The translations under genes were made by a program, and so were the position numbers. The notes below the pieces were generated by a model. That model was not told where the DNA came from. It did not search any database and saw only the letters and a program-made list of their open reading frames with translations. Below, in pieces: positions 44,876 through 52,988 of a stretch of DNA of 59,474 nt (positions within the stretch are counted from its first letter, which is position 1; each line of letters starts with the position of its first letter). Origin of the DNA: Lysobacterales bacterium (GTDB lineage: Bacteria > Pseudomonadota > Gammaproteobacteria > Xanthomonadales > Rhodanobacteraceae); assembly GCA_021324945.1 (NCBI GenBank), contig JAJPID010000066.1:1-59474 (forward strand), written 5' to 3'.

Positions 44876-45442
44876 TTAAGCTGCGGCCATGCGCAGCACG
44901 GACCAGCGCCGACTCAGCAATACGAATCCGCCCAATAGCAGCGCGCTCCACAACACCGTGCCGGGCAGCGAACCGTACTCGTAGAACGGCCAGCCCGCGA
45001 TATAGCACGTGATCAACCCAGCAAAGGTGTGCGGGTACATCGTGCCGGTGAGCCAGACGAAGAAATTGGTGACGAGATAGAAGCCGGTCGCGCTGGCGAC
45101 GGCGGCGATCAGCACGTTCACCGCGCGCACGCGGCCGCGAAGCGAAAAACCGGCGAACGCGGTCAATGCGTAGCAGCCGTACACTACGAGCATCATCGCG
45201 CCGTAGAAACCGATCACCGCGTCCGCGATCAGCAGTGCCAGCAGCGGCACGATGACCGCCAGGCGCTTGTCCGCGAAATACGCCCCGCCGAACAGCGCCA
45301 TCGCTTCCACAGGCGTGAAATTCCACGGCAGCGCGCCCGCGGCAAAGTGCACGGCCAGCCGGTAGACCACCGCAAATGCGATCAGTCCACACAACACCAG
45401 ATTGCGCGGCGTGAACAAAGCGGAAGCATCGGTGCGCGACAT
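44876..45442 (-). CDS. Membrane protein, DUF6580-like putative transporter
   Basis: 188 aa from ATG 45442, preceded by GAGGAATTCGCC. About five or six hydrophobic helices are visible. The block WNFTPVEAMALFGGAYFADK and TNFFVWLTGTMYPHTFAGLITCYIAGWPF match my recollection of DUF6580 putative transport proteins, which look like small substrate-binding membrane components. The substrate is unknown; the nearby cobalamin adenosyltransferase makes B12 or its precursors a guess only. Divergent from ubiH. Confidence 0.82.
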   Translation of the reverse strand: MSRTDASALFTPRNLVLCGLIAFAVVYRLAVHFAAGALPWNFTPVEAMALFGGAYFADKRLAVIVPLLALLIADAVIGFYGAMMLVVYGCYALTAFAGFSLRGRVRAVNVLIAAVASATGFYLVTNFFVWLTGTMYPHTFAGLITCYIAGWPFYEYGSLPGTVLWSALLLGGFVLLSRRWSVLRMAAA

Positions 45443-45513
45443 GGCGAATTCCTCGACGAACGACTCGAATAGCTTACCGCAAAGCGCACGCGGCATCGCG
45501 CTATCATCCGTCG

Positions 45514-46719
45514 ATGCGCGAGAGCACGGACATTCTCATCGTCGGCGGCGGCCTGGTGGGCGCGAGCATCGCCATCGCACTGGATGCGGCGGGGCGCGGT
45601 GCCATGCTGGTCGAAGCCGCCGCGCTGCGTGCACCCGCACAACCCAGTTACGACGAGCGCAATCTGGCACTGGCACGCGCCACGGTGAACGCGCTCACGC
45701 ATCTCGGCGTGTGGAAGCACGTGCAGAGTGCCACGCCGATCACGCGGTTGCATGTCAGCCGCGCAGGGGAATTCGGCGCGGTGCGAGTGTCGGCACGCGA
45801 GGCAGGTGTCGATGCGCTCGGCGCGACGGTTCCCGCGCGCGAACTGGGCAATGCGCTGGAATTGCGGTTACAGGAATCCGAGCAGCTCACACGACTGATA
45901 CCGGCGAAGCTGGAGACGTTGCAATCGATCGAAAACGGCTGGCGCGCGACCCTCCGCATCGGCGATGAGGTTCGTGAAGTCGATACGAAACTGCTGATCG
46001 GCGCTGATGGCAGCGATTCGTTCGTGCGCGCCCAGGTGGGAATCGGCGTCGATGAACACGACTACGCGCAGAGCCTCATCGTCTGCACGGTCACACCGGA
46101 GCGCGATCCGGATGGCTACGCATACGAACGATTTTCCGACGAAGGTCCGGTGGCGCTGCTGCCGCTCCCGGGAAAGCGGTGCGGCCTGATATTGACCGTT
46201 GCATTAGAGCAATCCGCGAACATTCTCGCGTTGAGCGAGGACGATTTCGCAACGCTGGCGCAGCAGCGTTTCGGCTGGAGGCTCGGCCGGTTGTCGCGTC
46301 CGGGCAAGCGCCAGGCGTATCGCGCACGCCGCGTGCTGGCGCAATCGCTGATCGCGCCGCGCGCGGTGGTGCTCGGTAATGCCGCGCAAACCGTGCACCC
46401 GATCGGCGCGCAAGGTTTTAATCTCGGCTTGCGTGATGCGCTGACATTGGCGGAATTGATCGCAGACGCGGATGATCCCGGTGCGCCGGAACTGTTGCGC
46501 GAGTACGCCGCGCGCCGCAAAGCGGATCGGGAAGGCGTGCTGGCTTTCAGTCACGGCTTGATTTCATTGGCATGCATGCCGCAGCCGGCGCTCGCGCCGC
46601 TGCGAACACTCGCGCTGCTTGCGTTCGACAGCGTGCCGCCGCTGAAACGCATGCTCGCGAAGCGCGGAATGGGTTGGCGCGGTACGCCACCGAACGCCTC
46701 GCTGGAACGCACACCATGA
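45514..46719 (+). CDS. ubiH: 2-octaprenyl-6-methoxyphenol hydroxylase UbiH
   Basis: 401 aa flavoprotein monooxygenase. FAD motif GGGLVGASIAIAL at residues 11-23, the middle GADGS motif (LIGADGSDSFVRAQ), and LGNAAQTVHPIGAQGFNLGLRD, whose GNAAQ form (instead of GDAAH) is characteristic of UbiH. It performs an aerobic ring hydroxylation in ubiquinone synthesis. Its stop overlaps the start of a second hydroxylase of the same family. Confidence 0.93.
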   Translation: MRESTDILIVGGGLVGASIAIALDAAGRGAMLVEAAALRAPAQPSYDERNLALARATVNALTHLGVWKHVQSATPITRLHVSRAGEFGAVRVSAREAGVDALGATVPARELGNALELRLQESEQLTRLIPAKLETLQSIENGWRATLRIGDEVREVDTKLLIGADGSDSFVRAQVGIGVDEHDYAQSLIVCTVTPERDPDGYAYERFSDEGPVALLPLPGKRCGLILTVALEQSANILALSEDDFATLAQQRFGWRLGRLSRPGKRQAYRARRVLAQSLIAPRAVVLGNAAQTVHPIGAQGFNLGLRDALTLAELIADADDPGAPELLREYAARRKADREGVLAFSHGLISLACMPQPALAPLRTLALLAFDSVPPLKRMLAKRGMGWRGTPPNASLERTP

Positions 46720-47903
46720 ACACGCGCCGCACGATTCCGGATGTCGCGATCGCCGGCGGCGGAATGATTGGCGCAGCCTGCGCGCTCGCGCTTGCGCGCA
46801 ACGGTTTCGAAGTGGCGCTGATCGAAGCGCGCGAGCCGCAGCCGTGGCGTGCGGAGGATCCCGAGGATCTGCGCGTAATCGCGCTGGCGCCTTCGTCGGC
46901 GAAGTTACTGGATGAACTCGGCGTGTGGAACACGGTTCGGGATGCGCGCGTGTCGCCCTACTCGCGCATGCGCGTGTGGGATGCCGAGAGCGGTGCGGAA
47001 CTCATGTTCGATGCGGTGAATGAAGGCCGCGCGGAACTCGGCTGGATCGTCGAGAACAAACTGCTTCTGTGGACATTGTGGCAGGCGCTGGATCGAGCCG
47101 GAGTACGGCGCGTCTGTCCAAACGAGGTACGCGATTTCGAGGTACGAGGCGATCGCGTGTCGCTGGACATGAATGAAGACGAGACACTGCCCGCGCGCCT
47201 GCTGGTGATCGCCGATGGCGTGAAGTCCACGCTGCGCGACAAGGCCGGAATCCAGACGCGCGGGCGCGATTACGCGCAGCGCGCGGTCGTTGCGCATGTC
47301 ATGACCCAACGTTCACATGAGGCGACCGCTTGGCAACGCTTTGTTCCCGACGGCCCGATCGCGCTGCTGCCGCTGCGCGACGGACGCAGCTCGATCGTCT
47401 GGACCTTGCCGGAAGCCGAAGCGCAGCGCGTGCTGGCGGTCGATGACAGCACATTTTGCGAAGCTATTGGCGTCGCTACCGATTTCCGCCTGGGCCGCAT
47501 CATGGAAACCACGCCACGCGCTTCGTTTTCCTTGCGCCTGCAACTGGCGCAGGCTTACGCAAGCGAGCGCTGCGTGCTGCTCGGCGATGCCGCGCACGCG
47601 GTGCATCCGCTGGCGGGGCAAGGTGCGAATCTCGGTCTGCGCGATGTGGCCGAGCTCGTTTCCGTGTTGAGCGATGCGCGCGATGCAAATCGCGACTTTA
47701 CCGCAATGCACGTACTGAACCGCTACGCACGGCGACGACGTTCCGCCGACACGCTGGACGCGCTATCGTTCGACGCGCTCGCGCGCTTGTTCGCGCTGCG
47801 CGCGCCGCCGCTGGTGACGCTACGCGGCATCGGCATGCGCGTGGTGGATGCACTGACGCCTTTGAAGCGTCGCCTGGCAGATCACGCTGCCGGGCGCATT
47901 TGA
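46716..47903 (+). CDS. UbiI/UbiF/VisC-family ubiquinone hydroxylase
   Basis: 395 aa. FAD motif GGGMIGAACALALARNG, the middle motif VIADGVKSTLRDKAG and LLGDAAHAVHPLAGQGANLGLRDV, the standard UbiI/UbiF form. It performs another ring hydroxylation of ubiquinone synthesis; which position cannot be told from sequence alone. Coupled to ubiH through an ATGA overlap, as in other proteobacteria where the hydroxylases are paired. Confidence 0.9.
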   Translation: MNTRRTIPDVAIAGGGMIGAACALALARNGFEVALIEAREPQPWRAEDPEDLRVIALAPSSAKLLDELGVWNTVRDARVSPYSRMRVWDAESGAELMFDAVNEGRAELGWIVENKLLLWTLWQALDRAGVRRVCPNEVRDFEVRGDRVSLDMNEDETLPARLLVIADGVKSTLRDKAGIQTRGRDYAQRAVVAHVMTQRSHEATAWQRFVPDGPIALLPLRDGRSSIVWTLPEAEAQRVLAVDDSTFCEAIGVATDFRLGRIMETTPRASFSLRLQLAQAYASERCVLLGDAAHAVHPLAGQGANLGLRDVAELVSVLSDARDANRDFTAMHVLNRYARRRRSADTLDALSFDALARLFALRAPPLVTLRGIGMRVVDALTPLKRRLADHAAGRI

Positions 47904-47924
47904 TCAAGAAGGAGACAGACGATC

Positions 47925-48727
47925 ATGCGTACGACTTCGACTTTGTTTGCGCTGCTGCTCCTCGGCGTTTCTTCCTTCGCCCATGCGGCGATGCAGACGA
48001 AAACCATCGACTACACCGCGCATGGCAAATCCATGCGCGGCGTGCTGATCTGGGACGACGCGGTGAAGGCTCCGCGCCCGGCCCTGCTGATGATCCCGGA
48101 CTGGTACGGCATCAACGCCGCCAATGTCGAGTTCGCAAAGACCATCGCGAAGCGCGATTACGTGATCTTCATGGGCGACATGTACGGCAAAGATCTACGG
48201 CCCAAGAACGATGCGGAAGCGATGGCCGCGATCAAACCACTGCTCAGCGACCGCCCGGAAATGCGTGCGCGCGTGACCGCCGCGTTCGATGAGTTGAAGA
48301 AACTCGCGCAGGACAAATCATCGGGCATCGACGCGTCCAGACTCGCCGCAATCGGCTTCTGCTTCGGCGGCTCCTCGGTGCTCGACCTCGCCCGCAGTGG
48401 TGCGAATGTTGCCGCGGTCGTGAGCTTCCACGGCGGATTGTCGACGGACGATCCGAACCTCGCCAGAAACATCAAGGCCAATGTGCTGGCGATGAACGGC
48501 GCCGACGACAAGGCACGATGCCCGACGCCGACAAGTTCATGGACGAGATGCGCATGAGTCCGGCTGAATGGCAATTTGTGGTGTTCGGCCACACGGTGCA
48601 CTGTTTTGCCGAGCCGGGCGCGCACTCGCCACCGGGCTGCGTTTACAACCCGAAAGCGGCCAGGCGCGCGTTCAAGTTGATGCACGACTGGCTGGATGAG
48701 GCGTTTGAGAACAAGAGCCAGTCATGA
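47925..48727 (+). pseudogene. Dienelactone hydrolase-like gene, frameshifted
   Basis: AAGGAG precedes ATG 47925, and a signal peptide spans residues 1-21. The first frame (to a stop at 48557) holds the nucleophile Cys in IGFCFGGSS and the catalytic Asp in MNGADDK. The last part of the protein, with the catalytic His in FGHTVHCFAEPGAHSPP, continues in another frame (about 48518-48727). Aligning the two needs a single-base gain near 48510-48520, so one base appears to be lost. This is either a recent pseudogene or a sequencing error. Intact relatives are exported alpha/beta hydrolases of unclear substrate. Confidence 0.85.
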
Positions 48728-48803
48728 GTTACGGGTTATGGGTTGCAGGCTTGAATTGGCGGCACGCAGGCACCGTCATTTCATTCAACCCACAACCCCT
48801 AAC
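48728..48803. repeat. Long inverted repeat of GGGTT units
   Basis: The arms 48728-48745 (gttacgggttatgggttg) and 48786-48803 (caacccacaacccctaac) pair at 16 of 18 positions with 40 nt between them. It lies between the convergent hydrolase pseudogene and ispB and may terminate both. The telomere-like 'gggttatgggtt' units look like an intergenic repeat family. Confidence 0.6.
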
Positions 48804-48818
48804 ATGCTCAACGATCGC

Positions 48819-49823
48819 TCAATGATCTCTTTCCACCGCATACACCGCCAGAGCGTCCAAGGCGTCGCGGTAGCGTGAAGGAGCAAGTTCGGAAAGCGCC
48901 TTGCGCGCGGAATTGGCGTGGCTCTGCGCACGCTGGCGCACGCGCGTGACCGCGCCCGAGTCGCGGATCGCATCGACGATCGTTTGCAGCGACGACATCC
49001 GCTCGGAACGCAATGCGCGGCGCAGCGTTTCCGCCTGCGTCGGCGAAGCGCATTCGATCGCGTAGATTAGCGGCAGCGTCGGCTTGCCTTCGGCCAGATC
49101 GTCGCCAATGTTCTTGCCCAGCGTCTGCGCATTGGAAACGTAGTCGAGCAGGTCGTCGGCGATCTGGAAGGCAAAGCCCAGTTGCATGCCGTAATGCCGC
49201 AGCGCCTGCTCCTGCACTTCGGACAAACCCGCCAGCACCGCGCCCAGTTGCGTGGCGGCGGCGAACAACACCGCCGTTTTGCGCTCGATAACGCGCAGGT
49301 ATGTGGCCTCATCGATGTCGGCGTTACCGAGATTCAACAACTGCAACACCTCACCTTCGGCGATGGCGTTGGTGGTGTCCGCGAGAATTTTCATCACGCG
49401 CATGCGGTCCAGTTCCACCATCAACTGGAACGCGCGCGAATAGAGGAAATCCCCGACTAGCACGCTGGCCGCGTTGCCCCACAGCGCGTTTGCGGTCTTG
49501 CGTCCGCGCCGCAAGTCGGAACCATCCACCACGTCGTCGTGCAACAGCGTGGCCGTGTGGATGAATTCCACGATCGCTGCGAGCTGGATGTGTTCGTCGC
49601 CGGAATATCCGGCGGCACGCGCGGCCAGCACGTGCAGCATCGGCCGCAGGCGCTTGCCGCCCCCGCCGACAATGTGCTCGCCCACCGCGTGGATCAACGC
49701 GACATCGGATGACAGGCGCGTGCGGATCAGCGCATCCACCGCGGCCATGTCGGATGCGGCCAATGCGCGCACCGCGGCGAAATCGCCGCGCAAGTCAAGT
49801 GGCGAAGTGACTGCCTGGTTCAT
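48819..49823 (-). CDS. ispB: Octaprenyl diphosphate synthase
   Basis: 334 aa (E. coli IspB 323). Both Asp-rich motifs are present: LLHDDVVDGSDLRRG (first) and FQIADDLLDY (second), with GGGGKRLRPML binding isopentenyl diphosphate. It elongates the polyprenyl side chain of ubiquinone, consistent with the nearby ubiH pair. TATAAT on the minus strand (49856-49851) lies 28 bp upstream of the start. Divergent from ssb. Confidence 0.94.
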   Translation of the reverse strand: MNQAVTSPLDLRGDFAAVRALAASDMAAVDALIRTRLSSDVALIHAVGEHIVGGGGKRLRPMLHVLAARAAGYSGDEHIQLAAIVEFIHTATLLHDDVVDGSDLRRGRKTANALWGNAASVLVGDFLYSRAFQLMVELDRMRVMKILADTTNAIAEGEVLQLLNLGNADIDEATYLRVIERKTAVLFAAATQLGAVLAGLSEVQEQALRHYGMQLGFAFQIADDLLDYVSNAQTLGKNIGDDLAEGKPTLPLIYAIECASPTQAETLRRALRSERMSSLQTIVDAIRDSGAVTRVRQRAQSHANSARKALSELAPSRYRDALDALAVYAVERDH

Positions 49824-49850
49824 GCGGGAACGACGACTTGGGGAATCGCC

Positions 49851-49856
49851 ATTATA
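49851..49856 (-). promoter_or_regulatory. ispB -10 element
   Basis: A perfect TATAAT on the minus strand, 28 bp before the ispB ATG. The -35 position reads poorly, so strength is uncertain. Confidence 0.5.
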
Positions 49857-49985
49857 GGCGCACGACGGCCGCCGACACGCCGCGCCGGCGCTGGCCTACG
49901 CGTCCGCGCGCGATTCGCCGCTGACGTGCGCGAGCACGTGATACGATGATCTGTCAACCCGCATCTTCATCCGAGGAACACATCC

Positions 49986-50489
49986 ATGGCTCGCGGCGTC
50001 AACAAGGTCATCCTGATCGGCAATCTCGGCGCGGACCCGGAAACCCGCTACACCGCGTCAGGTTCCGCCATCTGCACCATCCGCATCGCCACGTCGGAAT
50101 CCTGGAAAGACAAGCAGACCGGCGAGCAGCAAGAGCGCACAGAGTGGCATCGCGTGAAGTTCTTCGGGCGGCTTGCGGAAATCGCCGGCGAATACCTGAA
50201 GAAAGGCCGGCAGGTGTATATCGAAGGCTCGATCCGCACCGACAAATACACCGACAAGGAAGGTATCGAGCGCTACAGCACCGACATCATCGCCAATGAG
50301 ATGCAGATGCTGGGCGGCGCGGGCGAAGGTGGTTCGCGCGGTGCCGGTGCCGAGGGCGCCAGCGGTTACCGCGAGCGGCCGCAACAGTCGCAACCGCGTG
50401 GTGGTGCACCCAGCGGCGCTCGTCCCGCGCCCACGCAACAACCCGCGGCCGGCGTGGGGGATTTCGAGGATGACGATATTCCGTTTTGA
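49986..50489 (+). CDS. ssb: Single-stranded DNA-binding protein
   Basis: 167 aa. OB-fold domain over residues 1-110 ([60 protein letters not shown]), then a Gly/Pro/Gln-rich flexible linker, then the acidic tip DFEDDDIPF that recruits repair and replication partners. GAGGAAC precedes the ATG. It is divergent from ispB rather than next to uvrA as in enterobacteria. Confidence 0.97.
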   Translation: MARGVNKVILIGNLGADPETRYTASGSAICTIRIATSESWKDKQTGEQQERTEWHRVKFFGRLAEIAGEYLKKGRQVYIEGSIRTDKYTDKEGIERYSTDIIANEMQMLGGAGEGGSRGAGAEGASGYRERPQQSQPRGGAPSGARPAPTQQPAAGVGDFEDDDIPF

Positions 50490-50563
50490 CCAGGAAACGG
50501 GAATGGGGAACCGAAAGTGCCCTCCATGAAATCGTCGTTCCGAAGCCATCCGCGACTCATACG

Positions 50564-50601
50564 GATTCCAGATCACGGCTTCGTCGCGTCCGGAATGACG
50601 A
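50564..50601. repeat. Dispersed 'ggaatgacg' repeat, copy 1
   Basis: This 38-nt segment matches the copy at 55348-55385 at 33 of 38 positions. It lies between ssb and the convergent S9 peptidase gene. Shorter relatives occur at 59331-59356 and, in part, near 3567 and 3731. Confidence 0.65.
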
Positions 50602-50613
50602 CAAAGGACGTCG

Positions 50614-52854
50614 CTATTGCCCGTTGAGCAACTTCGCTTGCAGAAAATCCACCGTCGCCTGATCCGCCTTTAGCCACGACGCGTGCCGCAAGAAACCGTG
50701 GATCTCGTCTGGCAATACCATCTCCTCATAAGGCACGTGCCGTTCGTCCAGCCGCCGCGCGAGATCGACGGTCTGGAAGAAGCGAACGTTGCGGTCGTCG
50801 TCGCCCTGGATCAGCAGCACGGGTGAAGTCCACTTCGCCACATCCGCGTCGGGCGAGGAGCGCCACGCCACCTTGATTGCTTCTTCGCGGTCGCCTTGTT
50901 CGTAGCGTTGCGGCGGCTGACCGATCCAGCCTTCATTGAAGCGCGTCCAGTCGTGCACGCCGTGCAGGTCCACGCCGGCCTTGAACACATCCGAATTCCT
51001 CGCCAGCGCCAGCGCGGTGAGATAGCCGCCGTAAGAGCCGCCCCAGATGCCGATGCGTTTCGGATCGACACCGGGCAACTGCTGCAGGAATTTCGCCCCG
51101 GCTTGCACGTCCTGATATTCCGACGCGCCGGTTGGGCCCCAATGTTCCGGATGATTAAACGCATGGCCATAACCGATGCCGAGTCGGTAGTTCACCGACA
51201 GCACGGTGAAGCCGTGATTGGCGAGATACTGATTCACCGCATAGCCGTTGCTGTAGTAATCCATGTAATGCCAGCCGAGCAGCATCTGCCGCGGCGGTCC
51301 GCCGTGCACGAAGATCACCGCGGGTTGTTTGCCGCTCGCATCGTCACGGCGAAATAATTGTCCGTGCACCACCACGCCATCGGCCGCGGTGAAAGTCACC
51401 GATGCCGGCGTCACCAGGTGCGAAACCGGAAAATCGCGCGGCAGCAGATCCGGTTGCAGCAGCCGGCGATCGCCGCCGTCGTCGCGGATCGTCGCGATCA
51501 CCGGCGGCCGCTGCGCGCCGGCATCGATGAAAGCGATCGCGTGTTCGCCCGCGACCACCGGCGTCCATTGCAATGTGTCGCCGGAAGTGAGCGCGCGTGG
51601 CTGCCCGGCATCGACCGGCACTGAAAACAGATGACGGCGATCGTCATCGTCTTTCGTCGAACCCGTATTCGCACTGTAGATCAGCGAGCGTTTGTCGCGG
51701 CTCAGCACCACGTCCTCGACCATGAACTGGCCGGGCGTCAGCAGCAGCGGTTCACCACCGACCACGGGAATCGAATACAGATGCGGCCAGTTGTCCAGAT
51801 CGGCGAGGAAGACAAGACGGTCATTCCCAGCCCAATCCAGATTAGCGCCGCCCGCGGTTTCCGGATACGAACCGAGCAACGTATTGGGGCTCTGCCACAC
51901 CAGCCGGCCGTTGCCGCTCGCGGCATCCGCGATCCAGATCGACCACGGATGAGGCGTCAGTTTCAGCATCGGTTCGGGTGGGCCACCGTCGCCGGGTACG
52001 CGCGTGAAGGCGATGCGCGTGCCGTCCGGCGACCAGCGCGGCATGTCGTCGCGGTGCGTGCTCGGCGCGAGATATTCGATCGGTGTGTGCTCGTCGGTAT
52101 AGACGCCGATGAAGCTGTGGTCGTCGCGATCGGAAACGAAGGCCAGCCGCGTGCCTTCAGGCGACCACTGCAATTGCGAATCCTTGCCGCGGTCGAAGAA
52201 CAGGCGCTTGGGTTCGCCGCTGGCGTGTGTGTCCGCTGCGTGTTTTTTGGAATCCTTGCCGCCGTGCTCTTTCGAATTCTCGCTCTCGCCGCTGTAATCC
52301 AGCGATGCTGTCCACACCTGATCTTCCTTGATGTAGGCGAGCCGACCCTTGGCCGAAATCGCCGGCGCGTCGCCTTCAGTCACTTCATGCGCTTCGCCAT
52401 CCGGCAGGCGCACCGCCCAGATCGTTACCTTCGGCTGCTTCGGATTCGCAGCCGGATCGGGGGCGAGATTCCCTTCCGCCGGCCAGTTTTCGTCGTGATC
52501 GCCGCCGCGAACGAACGCCAGCGCATCGCCCGAAGGCGAGAACGTCAAGTTAGTAAGCTCCTGCCCGTCGTCTTCGGTGAAATGCGTCAGTTGCTTCGGT
52601 TTGAAATCCGGCGCCTGCGCGATCCAGACATTGCGCACGCCGCGCAAGTTGATCACCCAGGCGATACGATCGCCCTTCTCGGCGGCAACCAGACCCTGTG
52701 GAAACGGGTAATCTAGCACCTGTTGCAGGGTGAAATGCTCCGCGCTGTCGGCAAGACTTTTCGCATCGGTTTGATCCTGTGCTGCGCACAACAGAGGCGC
52801 TGCGAGCAAGACGGTCGATGCGATCAGACGGAAATGACGAGCGCTGCGATGCAT
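50614..52854 (-). CDS. Exported S9-family prolyl oligopeptidase
   Basis: 746 aa. Signal peptide at residues 1-25 (ending LLCAAQ). A seven- or eight-bladed propeller with WD40-like TolB repeats occupies about 40-480 (RLAFVSDRD, MPRWSPDGTRIAFTR). The C-terminal alpha/beta hydrolase domain has the nucleophile in GIWGGSYGGYLTALAL, the acid in GDDDRNVRF and the base in PDEIHGFLRHASW. It probably degrades peptides in the periplasm, in the DPP IV/acylaminoacyl-peptidase branch. A good GGGGGAG lies before the ATG. Divergent from the GH92 gene. Confidence 0.93.
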   Translation of the reverse strand: MHRSARHFRLIASTVLLAAPLLCAAQDQTDAKSLADSAEHFTLQQVLDYPFPQGLVAAEKGDRIAWVINLRGVRNVWIAQAPDFKPKQLTHFTEDDGQELTNLTFSPSGDALAFVRGGDHDENWPAEGNLAPDPAANPKQPKVTIWAVRLPDGEAHEVTEGDAPAISAKGRLAYIKEDQVWTASLDYSGESENSKEHGGKDSKKHAADTHASGEPKRLFFDRGKDSQLQWSPEGTRLAFVSDRDDHSFIGVYTDEHTPIEYLAPSTHRDDMPRWSPDGTRIAFTRVPGDGGPPEPMLKLTPHPWSIWIADAASGNGRLVWQSPNTLLGSYPETAGGANLDWAGNDRLVFLADLDNWPHLYSIPVVGGEPLLLTPGQFMVEDVVLSRDKRSLIYSANTGSTKDDDDRRHLFSVPVDAGQPRALTSGDTLQWTPVVAGEHAIAFIDAGAQRPPVIATIRDDGGDRRLLQPDLLPRDFPVSHLVTPASVTFTAADGVVVHGQLFRRDDASGKQPAVIFVHGGPPRQMLLGWHYMDYYSNGYAVNQYLANHGFTVLSVNYRLGIGYGHAFNHPEHWGPTGASEYQDVQAGAKFLQQLPGVDPKRIGIWGGSYGGYLTALALARNSDVFKAGVDLHGVHDWTRFNEGWIGQPPQRYEQGDREEAIKVAWRSSPDADVAKWTSPVLLIQGDDDRNVRFFQTVDLARRLDERHVPYEEMVLPDEIHGFLRHASWLKADQATVDFLQAKLLNGQ

Positions 52855-52929
52855 GGCAATCTCCCCCGGTAGGAATCCGCACTCATACTCGCGTTGCGGC
52901 GCGATGTGAAGTGCGGGCGGTCATGCGCG

Positions 52930-52957
52930 TTGCACGCGCCTGTGAACGTGCTAGCGT
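52930..52957 (+). promoter_or_regulatory. Possible GH92 promoter
   Basis: TTGCAC and TAGCGT are separated by 16 bp, placing a start roughly 25 bp before the GH92 ATG. Matches are weak, so this is a guess within the 134-bp divergent region. Confidence 0.25.
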
Positions 52958-52988
52958 TCCGGCTTCTTCCAAGAATGCCGGGACCGGA

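Noticed and set aside
48500-48560. Programmed ribosomal frameshift in the dienelactone hydrolase gene
   Set aside because: No slippery heptamer or downstream pseudoknot is evident, and hydrolases of this family are not known to use frameshifting; a plain indel is simpler.
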